The translations under genes were made by a program, and so were the position numbers. The notes under the pieces are model-generated. The model did no database searches and had not been told where the DNA came from. It saw only the letters and a list, made by a program, of their open reading frames with translations. From the NCBI GenBank assembly GCA_021776435.1, contig JAJFFW010000111.1:1-41474 (forward strand): 41,474 bases of DNA, in the 5' to 3' direction. Positions 27,851 through 35,567 of the stretch are shown piece by piece; the first letter of the stretch is position 1; each line of letters starts with the position of its first letter. This stretch comes from Parvularculaceae bacterium. Lineage in GTDB: Bacteria; Pseudomonadota; Alphaproteobacteria; Caulobacterales; Parvularculaceae.

Positions 27851-29863
27851 TCATTTCCCCTGACAGACATTTTGCTCATCTGAGTCCACAAAGGGCGAGA
27901 ACGGACAATTGATATAACGCAGGCGCACTTGTTTGCCGTTAACACTAATAACAATGCGGTCGGCGCGTATTCCGTTTAGCGCATTATTGATCGCGCCAAG
28001 TCGTTCGCCAGCGCGATCAACGCCGAGAAATGAGATCATGTCATCTTGATCGATGCCGTCGCCGGAAACGCCAATCCCCCCCACTAACACCGACCCGCGA
28101 TAGATCGGCACGCTGCCCGGAAAAATCTGAATGCCGTTCTGTAACCGATTTTGCATACCTCCTAGGCTCGCGATGTCGGGAAGGAAGGTGCATTGCGCAG
28201 GCGTATCGGCGCCGCCACCTAATGTATGCGTGATATGAATGAGAATATTCTCGATTATGAGTGACGCCTGGAGACCCGTCGCGAATGGACTCCATTGAGA
28301 GATCGGTAATGAGAATGGACCGTTCGGCGTTCCGACTTCACCGTCGGGGAAAAAAGGTCGAGAGAGATTGCCGCCAGCGCGGTCGGAAAAAGCAAAATCG
28401 CCTGTGAGGGCTGATGGGTCTGGGATAAAATTGCGTATGTCAGCAACGTAGCTTGCGGGCGATTTGGTAACGTTAGGGCTTGGAACCGCGGGCGGCGCCG
28501 TTGCAAGGAGATCAGAGGCCGCGATCGCGTTCGAAAAGAATGACGCTGTACGGGCTTTCTGTAGAGAGACATCGGTGCCGAAAATTGGTGCGTCCGGGCC
28601 GCGAACAATACCGAGAATGGCGCCGTTTGTATCGACCACTGATACGCTTACCTGAGCGCGACTGTCTAACGGTCTTCTGATCTGCGCCCGCGCCGCGGTC
28701 ATGACGGTGAATGCTTCTTCAAGGATGGTGCGAACCTCGGAAGCTGTTAGGGGTTGCGGCACGCCTGCGCCGTCCGTGCCGCCAGTGGGAGGGTATCGGT
28801 TATTGCCAGCGCCGTCGGTCAAAACGAACATGTCTGTGTTCGCATATTCCGTGACCGTCGCGGCGCGCATGCCCGAAGACTCAGCACCGTAGGCAACGCC
28901 TGCAATGACACCGCCCATAGTGGCGCCATCGAAATATGATGTTACGTCAACCAGGGCGCCGAAGACGCCGTTGACTGAAGCGAAGGATGCTGCTGCAGGG
29001 TCGGCGATCAGGTCGCTCGTTACAATATCGGAAAAGCGTAATGTGGCGCCGTCGACCGCGATGCGTTCGGCGCGAATTTCCGCCGGAGCTTCGAAACCTG
29101 TTGAGGCGGCCAGCGCGATCGCTTCTTCGTCACTGGCGTCAATGTCAAGTATGTTAAGGTCAAAGCCATAATCGCCGTCAGCGACGATGCCAATACCGCC
29201 AACGACAAAGCCATCCTTATAAAGAGGGAATCCGCCTGGGTCCGCCGCCAACCCTAATGGCGCACGGTGCGGGCCGATGCGTGCGCCGCCTGATATGAAG
29301 CGGGTAACAAGATCAGAACAGGGAAGTTGGCTAAACTGCACGCCAAAAAGTGGCCCGCTTTCCAGACCGGCTGTCGACGGGCTCGGTGGAAAATGTTGTT
29401 GAACGATCATGCTGGCGGTGCGGGTTGAAAAAGCATTGCCGCCGGACGAAAGATAAGCGCCGGTGATCGCTTTTGAAATCGCCGCAAGAGTCGCTGGCGC
29501 GGCCAGTCCCTGAAGTGCTGTGTTTGTTCCGGCGGGGCCGGCGCGCACAGTTGTCGTCGCCGAAGCGCCTGTCATCTGGAAGACGCCAAGCACGTTGCCG
29601 GCGCGATCGACGATGGCGATGGTAGCGGCCGTTTTGCGCGCGCGCGCTTCTTCTACGGCTTGCGCAATAATGCGTTCGACATCGCTGACAGTGAGATTAC
29701 GAAGCTCCGGTTTGAACAAAGGCGAAGCGCTAGGCGCCGGGGGTGGAGGCGGTGGCGCCGTTGGGGGAGGCAATATGGAGTTGCTGTCGCCTTCGCCCCC
29801 ACATCCGACGATAACGAAAAGTGCGGTCGCAAGCGCCGCCCATTGTCCCCACTTTTGCCTCAA
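27851..29863 (-). CDS. Lipoprotein with two GlcG/HbpS-like domains
   Basis: This 670-residue lipoprotein has the lipobox VIVGC with Cys21, followed by Gly-Gly and a proline-rich linker (32-47). Outer-membrane location is therefore likely. Two GlcG/HbpS-type domains (the family includes heme-binding HbpS) can be seen. The first, about 55-270, has LTVSDVERIIAQAVEEA, ATIAIVDRAGNVLGVF and FPLYKDGFVVGGIGI. The second, about 375-640, has LTASEVRTILEEAF, VSVVDTNGAILGIV and VPIYRGSVLVGGIGV. Both contain long insertions. The start is TTG at 29863 with GGGGG about nine bases upstream. It is packed four bases before the barrel gene. A role in heme or redox-partner binding at the outer membrane is inferred. 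Confidence 0.85.
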   Translation of the reverse strand: MRQKWGQWAALATALFVIVGCGGEGDSNSILPPPTAPPPPPPAPSASPLFKPELRNLTVSDVERIIAQAVEEARARKTAATIAIVDRAGNVLGVFQMTGASATTTVRAGPAGTNTALQGLAAPATLAAISKAITGAYLSSGGNAFSTRTASMIVQQHFPPSPSTAGLESGPLFGVQFSQLPCSDLVTRFISGGARIGPHRAPLGLAADPGGFPLYKDGFVVGGIGIVADGDYGFDLNILDIDASDEEAIALAASTGFEAPAEIRAERIAVDGATLRFSDIVTSDLIADPAAASFASVNGVFGALVDVTSYFDGATMGGVIAGVAYGAESSGMRAATVTEYANTDMFVLTDGAGNNRYPPTGGTDGAGVPQPLTASEVRTILEEAFTVMTAARAQIRRPLDSRAQVSVSVVDTNGAILGIVRGPDAPIFGTDVSLQKARTASFFSNAIAASDLLATAPPAVPSPNVTKSPASYVADIRNFIPDPSALTGDFAFSDRAGGNLSRPFFPDGEVGTPNGPFSLPISQWSPFATGLQASLIIENILIHITHTLGGGADTPAQCTFLPDIASLGGMQNRLQNGIQIFPGSVPIYRGSVLVGGIGVSGDGIDQDDMISFLGVDRAGERLGAINNALNGIRADRIVISVNGKQVRLRYINCPFSPFVDSDEQNVCQGK

Positions 29864-29930
29864 CGTTTTTTACCCCCTACGTCTCGCCGCGTCGCGATAC
29901 ATTCAATCGAATGCAGGTTCTCGTGGTTTG

Positions 29931-31433
29931 TTAAATATATCCGTGTGCTAACATTGCTTCGCCAACGCGGACAAAACTCGCTACATTGGCGCCCGTTTGA
30001 TAATCGGCGACACCGTTTACAACCGGGGCATATTCCACGCACTGCGTATGAATGGAGCGCATAATTCGCTCAAGTTCTTTTTCCACCTGGTCACGTGTCC
30101 AAACCAGGCGCATGGCGTTTTGCGCCTGCTCAAGGCCCGACACTCCAACACCTCCAGCATTTGCCGCCTTAGCCGGGCCGAATAAAACGTTGTTATGCTT
30201 TAAAACATGAATCGCCTCTGCGGTCAGAGGCATGTTAGCCCCTTCCGCCAGCACTTCGAGACCATTGCGGCACATGGTGTCAGCCATGCTTTCATCGATT
30301 TCATTTTGCGTTGCGCATGGAAGGCCAACCTGGCAGGGAACGGCCCACGGGCTCTTGCCAGCGTGGTAAGTTACGCCGTGCGCTTTATTGGCAAAAACGG
30401 AAAGCGATTCGCGGCGCACTTCCTTGACGTTTTGTAGAATCCTGAACGAGTCTTCGTTGAAGCCATCCTTAACATGTGCGAAGCCGCGACTGTCTGAGAC
30501 GGCGACGACTTTTGCACCCAACTGCATAGCGCGTTCGAGGGCGTAGAGAGCAACATTGCCGGCGCCGGAAACCACGACGGTCTTGTCTTTTATTGTTTTG
30601 TTGTGATGTTGCAGCATGTCTTCGGCGAAAACGACCGCGCCATAGCCGGTCGCCTCCTTGCGAATTTCACTGCCGCCGAAAGCGAGCCCCTTGCCAGTGA
30701 GAACGCCAGTGTAGCGATTGGCGAGCTGCTTATATTTACCGAATAGATAGCCGATCTCGCGTCCTCCGACGCCAATATCACCGGCTGGCACGTCGACGAC
30801 TTCGCCAATATGTCGGTATAACTCACTCATCATCGAATGACAGAAACGCATGATCTCTAGGTCCGAACGACCCTTCGGATTAAAGTTAGACCCACCTTTA
30901 CCACCACCCATCGGCAGGCGTGTCAAAGAGTTTTTGAAAGTTTGCTCAAAGCCTAAGAATTTCAGTATACTGAGAGTAACACTGGGGTTGAACCGTAAAC
31001 CGCCTTTATACGGACCGAGAGCACTGTTAAATTGAACGCGATAGCCTTTGTTCGCATGCGGTATGCCGTTATCATCTTCCCATACGACACGAAACATAAT
31101 GACCCTATCGGGCTCTGTCATACGTTCGAGGAGTCTCGCGTCGCGGTATCGATGATTATCAAGGTAAAAGGGCATCACCGTTTCGACGAACTCGAATACA
31201 GCCTGATGAAATTCCTGTTCATGCGGGTTGCGTCGTTTAAGACCGGCCATGAAGTCGTCGATCTCGCTTACGGCGCCGCGCCCGCCCGACCCGATGGCAA
31301 ATTTCGCGGTTGGCGCGCTGGGGTCTCTCGTGGGTGGGTTGGTCATGTTTTGATGCTCCGATTCAGATGATGACAGTTTGTCCGTGCGCTGCCCTGCCGC
31401 CGCTTGCGGATTGTGCTTCTTTCGCCAAAACAT
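29931..31433 (-). CDS. gdhA: NADP-specific glutamate dehydrogenase
   Basis: This 500-residue enzyme interconverts glutamate and 2-oxoglutarate plus ammonium with NADP(H). It matches the hexameric 450-residue E. coli GdhA family: YKGGLRFNPSV, the catalytic lysine loop LPMGGGKGGSNFNPKG, DIGVGGREIGYLFG and the dinucleotide site VVSGAGNVALYALE. The first about 50 residues are an extra hydrophilic extension. The ATG at 31433 has GGGAGA seven bases upstream. The internal ATG at 31346 (MTNPPTRDPS) has GGAG upstream and would give a standard length, so both starts are possible. It sits inside the cytochrome block, with 80 bases before and 67 after, an unexpected place for this housekeeping enzyme. 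Confidence 0.95.
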   Translation of the reverse strand: MFWRKKHNPQAAAGQRTDKLSSSESEHQNMTNPPTRDPSAPTAKFAIGSGGRGAVSEIDDFMAGLKRRNPHEQEFHQAVFEFVETVMPFYLDNHRYRDARLLERMTEPDRVIMFRVVWEDDNGIPHANKGYRVQFNSALGPYKGGLRFNPSVTLSILKFLGFEQTFKNSLTRLPMGGGKGGSNFNPKGRSDLEIMRFCHSMMSELYRHIGEVVDVPAGDIGVGGREIGYLFGKYKQLANRYTGVLTGKGLAFGGSEIRKEATGYGAVVFAEDMLQHHNKTIKDKTVVVSGAGNVALYALERAMQLGAKVVAVSDSRGFAHVKDGFNEDSFRILQNVKEVRRESLSVFANKAHGVTYHAGKSPWAVPCQVGLPCATQNEIDESMADTMCRNGLEVLAEGANMPLTAEAIHVLKHNNVLFGPAKAANAGGVGVSGLEQAQNAMRLVWTRDQVEKELERIMRSIHTQCVEYAPVVNGVADYQTGANVASFVRVGEAMLAHGYI

Positions 31434-31513
31434 GATATTTTCTCCCGATCATTCCCAAAGCGCAGTATGCGTAGTCTAAGCTGAGAAGCCGCTTTTGCCT
31501 ATCGTTCTCTCCT

Positions 31514-32851
31514 TCATTGTTCCAAAAACGTCTCGATTTTGCGCAGCGCGTCCCTAAATCTAATCTGGTCGTACGTAGAAGGGCTTTGAACATGATTGCT
31601 CGCCTGCTCAATAGCCGTTGTCATTTCTGTGGAATTCAATTCTAGGTCAGCTGATAGTCGTTGCACTGCAAAGAGCGCTTGCTCGGCGGCGGCGTAATTT
31701 GTGTACCGTTCCGCGAGCGAAGCATCGACGACTTCGCGAAGAATGGCGCGAACCATTGCAGGATCTGAGAAATCCGCAGAAAGAACGCGTGACGCCATTT
31801 CATCTGTCGTCGCGCGAAGAACGATCGCAGAACGACGAAATTGCTTACTGCTTTGTAAAGATGCAGCGTGCAAAGCTCGTCCGTTGTTTTCTAAACGTTC
31901 AGCGAGTACTGTATCAAGCCCTCGCGCCGCGGCGATTAACATGAAAAGATTGGCGTCGTTAAGAATAGGAACGCCGGGACCGAGCGGACGGAGCGGATTG
32001 GGCCGCCAGCTCAAATCCTTTAAACCGCTTGAAATTGGCTGGTGACAGGCGTGGCAGTCGAAAAAGAAAAGCTCAGGGAATGGACCTTCTCCGCTGATCT
32101 TTTTATCAAGCAACAGATCTAGTGTACGTTGTAAGGCGCTTACCTGGCCAATCGCCCAGACCTGGGCGCCCGGGGCGACCGTTTTACGTGTGCTATAGCC
32201 AGCGTCGGTGCGATGGTGCTGTTGAATGGTTGTATAAAGATCGAGCTCGAATTTAAGTCTCGGATGTCCGGCGCCCATGATCTTATGCGAGACGAATTGA
32301 TTTTTAGCGCCGGAACCAAGGTGACAGTTTAAGCACAGCTGAGCGCGTGCGGAGGGGTCTTCGGTCGGATACAATCCGGCCTCGACGTTCAGCGCATGGT
32401 CTGCGCTGCTACGGTGAAATGCGAGCCAGTCTTGTGCGCCTCCGTGACAGGCTTCACAACCGACTCCGTCACTGATCTGAAACCGTTCGCTGCGCAGCGT
32501 ATCGGGCACATTGTCAGCGTGACAGTCTAAACACTCGTCAGCCTTTTGCGCTGGGCCAATCCCCAAATTGCGAGCGATACGCTGAGCATGGGGCGTCAAC
32601 AAAACCTCATACGCGCGTGAGTGCGCGCCTGATTCACCGAACGCCCGCCAACGGAAGTATTCGTTTTGTCCGACGACAGGACCGGCGCCCGGTCCCGCCA
32701 CCTGATCGCCATGGCATCCGGCGGTCGCGCAGCTCGCAACGCCGGTATGATTATATCCGTCCATCAACGGCGCCGACGGCGCCTGCGCATACACGGACGC
32801 AAGGGTGCACAGCGCAAATGAAAAGATAGATATTATCACTGTTCGGAACAT
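31514..32851 (-). CDS. Periplasmic pentaheme cytochrome c (c554-like)
   Basis: This 445-residue protein has a cleavable signal peptide (MFRTVIISIFSFALCTLASVYA). Its first heme site is the unusual CX4CH (C41-C46-H47, CATAGCH). Four normal sites follow: CLDCH, CEACH, CLNCH and CHACH. The pattern of hemes in the N-terminal 260 residues resembles cytochrome c554-type multiheme proteins. The C-terminal 150 residues have no heme and are helical. The ATG at 32851 overlaps the upstream gene stop (TGATG). It probably shuttles electrons in the periplasm between the anchored decaheme protein and the outer membrane. An enzymatic role cannot be excluded. Confidence 0.85.
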   Translation of the reverse strand: MFRTVIISIFSFALCTLASVYAQAPSAPLMDGYNHTGVASCATAGCHGDQVAGPGAGPVVGQNEYFRWRAFGESGAHSRAYEVLLTPHAQRIARNLGIGPAQKADECLDCHADNVPDTLRSERFQISDGVGCEACHGGAQDWLAFHRSSADHALNVEAGLYPTEDPSARAQLCLNCHLGSGAKNQFVSHKIMGAGHPRLKFELDLYTTIQQHHRTDAGYSTRKTVAPGAQVWAIGQVSALQRTLDLLLDKKISGEGPFPELFFFDCHACHQPISSGLKDLSWRPNPLRPLGPGVPILNDANLFMLIAAARGLDTVLAERLENNGRALHAASLQSSKQFRRSAIVLRATTDEMASRVLSADFSDPAMVRAILREVVDASLAERYTNYAAAEQALFAVQRLSADLELNSTEMTTAIEQASNHVQSPSTYDQIRFRDALRKIETFLEQ

Positions 32852-34677
32852 CACTTCGCCCCATCACTGAATTTTACGACGGCGTTAGTCGATGTCATCA
32901 AGGGCGCGTTATTGCTATCGTCATGATAGCTGTGGCAGGTAAGACAATCCGAAGCGATCGCCTTTGTTCCGCTCGTATCATTATGGCAGGTGCGGCAGAC
33001 GGTGATGCTAGGCATTAGAACGTCCGAAGAGTGCGACGATGTTTCTGCGCGATGACAGTCGACGCAATCCGTGTTGCCGGCCATGTGCTGAGCATGGCTA
33101 AATTGAGCTTTCGGCAGATACCGGTTGGTGAGTTTTACGGGTTGCATGCGCGGCATCCCACTGTTGGCGCCGGAATCAATCGTCGTGTGGCATTTCTGAC
33201 AAATGCCGTCTTTGGAGAATATACGGGCGATCATATTTTGGGTGTTGGTGCGCGCGTCGACAAAAGCGCTGCTCTGCGATTGTGCGCGGCGCGCGCGCGC
33301 CTCAGCGCTCAACTGGCGCTCCAAGACACCCGACGGCCGATCGCCGAGCAATAACTCCGTCGCTTTGGCCAAATAAAAGTCCTCCAGCGTAGCGCGCACG
33401 TCTTCGGGGTCGCCATGGGGAAGGAATCTCACGTTAGCATTTTGCTCCGTGACGAATGCCAGCGAATGACAATCGCCGCAATGAAGCTCCATTTCAATTG
33501 GCGTGATAAATGCCCCCGCAGCGTCCACTTGATGACAATCGGCGCAGTCTAGCTTATCGCCGTAACGCGCCTGCGATACAGGTCCCAAAGTAGCAAGTTT
33601 GCGGATGACCTCTTTGTCTTTCAGATGAAAGTCATGGGGAAATTTAAGGCCGTTATTTTCCTTGGGATGCTCGACCAGCGAAATACGTTGCACAGAAAGA
33701 ATGTCAGGTTGTGGATCAAGAATGATTCTGGGTTTGAATTCCGGATGCCAATGGGAGAAGTTTATGACGTTGACAAGCGTTGTTTCGTCGAACCGTCTGT
33801 CCATGCTGCTATGGCACTCAACGCACATTGATGACGATGTCGGCGTGACGCCGTTCGCGCCATTGTGCTCGAAGTGACAGGAACCGCATCGCTCTTCCGG
33901 TATGTTGAGCTGGTTGTGCAAGCTGGATAGCCATCTTTCTCTGGTGGTTTTATCCGGTGCTGCAGCAACGAGTGATTGCGCAGGGGCGTGATTGCGCGTC
34001 TGGCTATGGCACGATAAACAAACGTCGTCTCGAACCCGCACAAAGGTTTGTTCATGGCATACCCGGCAGTTCGCACCAAGATTTGCATGAGCCGATGACA
34101 AGGCGCCGGAGAGCCAATTCTGATTGGCGATCGGTGATAGGTAATCAATTGTGCTACGTTGCTGTCTCGGTTCACCTGATTCATCTAGGTAAACAATGAG
34201 TGGAATAGCAAGAAAGACGGTAAAGACCAAAACGGTGACTGCCCACGCACTAATTCGTTTGTCCGGCGCGTAGCCTTTCATCGAGAAGATCTCGTCTTCA
34301 TCGCCGCTTTCGCCGACAGCCGTAGGAGCTTCAACAAGCTCTATTTCGATTAAGAGATCGGCGTCTGCATCTGCGGGTCCTAGAGTAATCTTGTAGGGCC
34401 CTATTCGAACGTCGGCGTCTTGATCAATAGAGAGGTCACGACGACGAATAAGTGCCCCATCTACTCGCACGCGGTAATCCGTGCTCGCTTCAATCCGAGC
34501 CTTTTCTGGAGTTCTACAAATGAGGCGTGCATGATGAAGTCCAACACGCAAATCCGGCAGATGCACATCGCAATCTGTCGCGCGCCCAAATGTGACATTG
34601 TCCTTATCGTAGATCGTCGGCCTGACAGTAATGCGACCGCCAGGACGTCGTCGAATGAATTCAACTCGTATCGCCAT
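32851..34677 (-). CDS. FHA domain - membrane helix - decaheme cytochrome c fusion
   Basis: From the ATG at 34677 this is 608 residues. Residues about 23-98 form an FHA fold (FGRATDCDVHLPDL, LHHARLIC). The FHA Arg32 and His49 are kept, but the usual phosphothreonine-contacting Ser is Gly46. An acidic linker leads to one membrane helix (142-164, SAWAVTVLVFTVFLAIPLIVYL), then a periplasmic part with ten CXXCH sites between residues 204 and 578. The basic KR before the helix supports a cytoplasmic FHA and a periplasmic cytochrome. It starts seven bases after the membrane b-type gene, and its stop overlaps the next ATG. Upstream in-frame starts add a non-FHA tail and were rejected. It likely receives electrons from the b hemes. 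I know of no described protein with this architecture. Confidence 0.85.
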   Translation of the reverse strand: MAIRVEFIRRRPGGRITVRPTIYDKDNVTFGRATDCDVHLPDLRVGLHHARLICRTPEKARIEASTDYRVRVDGALIRRRDLSIDQDADVRIGPYKITLGPADADADLLIEIELVEAPTAVGESGDEDEIFSMKGYAPDKRISAWAVTVLVFTVFLAIPLIVYLDESGEPRQQRSTIDYLSPIANQNWLSGALSSAHANLGANCRVCHEQTFVRVRDDVCLSCHSQTRNHAPAQSLVAAAPDKTTRERWLSSLHNQLNIPEERCGSCHFEHNGANGVTPTSSSMCVECHSSMDRRFDETTLVNVINFSHWHPEFKPRIILDPQPDILSVQRISLVEHPKENNGLKFPHDFHLKDKEVIRKLATLGPVSQARYGDKLDCADCHQVDAAGAFITPIEMELHCGDCHSLAFVTEQNANVRFLPHGDPEDVRATLEDFYLAKATELLLGDRPSGVLERQLSAEARARRAQSQSSAFVDARTNTQNMIARIFSKDGICQKCHTTIDSGANSGMPRMQPVKLTNRYLPKAQFSHAQHMAGNTDCVDCHRAETSSHSSDVLMPSITVCRTCHNDTSGTKAIASDCLTCHSYHDDSNNAPLMTSTNAVVKFSDGAK

Positions 34678-34684
34678 TACTGAA

Positions 34685-35560
34685 TCACCAGAAGAAGAAA
34701 ACGCTGACGATATGCGCAACGAGAGCGGCGAGAAGCGCAAAGGCCAGCGGAACGTGAAAGTGTAACCATAAACGAAGAAGGGTTGTAAAACGGATGTGCC
34801 TGCGAGTGCGCAACAACAGGGCGTTTTTGCGCTCCAGGATCGCCATTATGTCTTCAAGCGGGCGACGCATTTCTTCCGGCGCCGATGGCGCCGCATGGCG
34901 CAGACGTTTGAGGGCGTGGGTTGTGGCGCATCGCTTTTGCGTGGCGGAGATCGATGTGAATAGACCCGGACGTATCTTGGTTTTGCTGATGGCGCGTTTT
35001 ACTTCCCGCACATACGCCGGATCAAGGGGCTGGGCTGCTTCCCGCAATTGACGGTCGATGCTACGGATCGCCGTCAGCAGTTCAGCCTGGCTTCGTTGCG
35101 CGCGATTGTCGCTCATGCGCCGTGGCGTCGTCGCATAGAAATAAACGCCGTAGAAACCCGAAATGATCACGAACACCATCAGCGTATAGGCAAGAGTGTG
35201 CACATTGAGGCCGAATTGAAAACCGGTGTGCAATGTCGCCAACACCAACAGTGACGCCCCTAGATAAACATGCGCAGACGTCCATCCTTTCAGGTTCCAA
35301 TGACCAGGCGTTATTGCGCGTTTGCGCAAACCAATAAGCATTAGCCAGACGATCAAAAGGGTGGAGATTGTCCCGAGTGTATAGCCGTACCAGGTGCCGC
35401 CATTGTGTCGTGGTTCGACATCGACGAACAGATAAACAATGATGCTCACGATGCTGATAACCACAGCCGCCTTCAAGTAGCGATACCGTTTGTGGCGGAG
35501 AAAGCCTTCATGTCGGATGGGCGTATCCGAAGATTGGGTATGACTATCGAGCGCTGTCAT
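34685..35560 (-). CDS. Predicted di-heme b transmembrane electron-transfer protein
   Basis: This 291-residue membrane protein has five predicted helices (about 32-49, 59-78, 95-116, 123-144 and 264-291). Helix 3 carries H97 and H111 and helix 5 carries H269 and H283, each pair exactly 14 apart. That is the geometry used for two stacked b hemes in transmembrane cytochromes. Basic residues place the N-terminus and a 118-residue loop (145-262), rich in Arg and Lys, in the cytoplasm. The C-terminus then lies on the periplasmic side. I do not recognise a named family. It lies seven bases after the flavin/iron-sulfur gene and seven before the FHA-decaheme gene, so a role carrying electrons across the inner membrane between them is a natural inference. 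Confidence 0.82.
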   Translation of the reverse strand: MTALDSHTQSSDTPIRHEGFLRHKRYRYLKAAVVISIVSIIVYLFVDVEPRHNGGTWYGYTLGTISTLLIVWLMLIGLRKRAITPGHWNLKGWTSAHVYLGASLLVLATLHTGFQFGLNVHTLAYTLMVFVIISGFYGVYFYATTPRRMSDNRAQRSQAELLTAIRSIDRQLREAAQPLDPAYVREVKRAISKTKIRPGLFTSISATQKRCATTHALKRLRHAAPSAPEEMRRPLEDIMAILERKNALLLRTRRHIRFTTLLRLWLHFHVPLAFALLAALVAHIVSVFFFW

Positions 35561-35567
35561 AGTGTCT

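Noticed and set aside
22164-34677. MtrCAB, PioAB or nitrite/tetrathionate reductase assignment
   Set aside because: No MtrA-like soluble decaheme, no MtrB-sized barrel, no NrfA-type CXXCK heme or octaheme enzyme signature; only a general porin-cytochrome analogy is justified.
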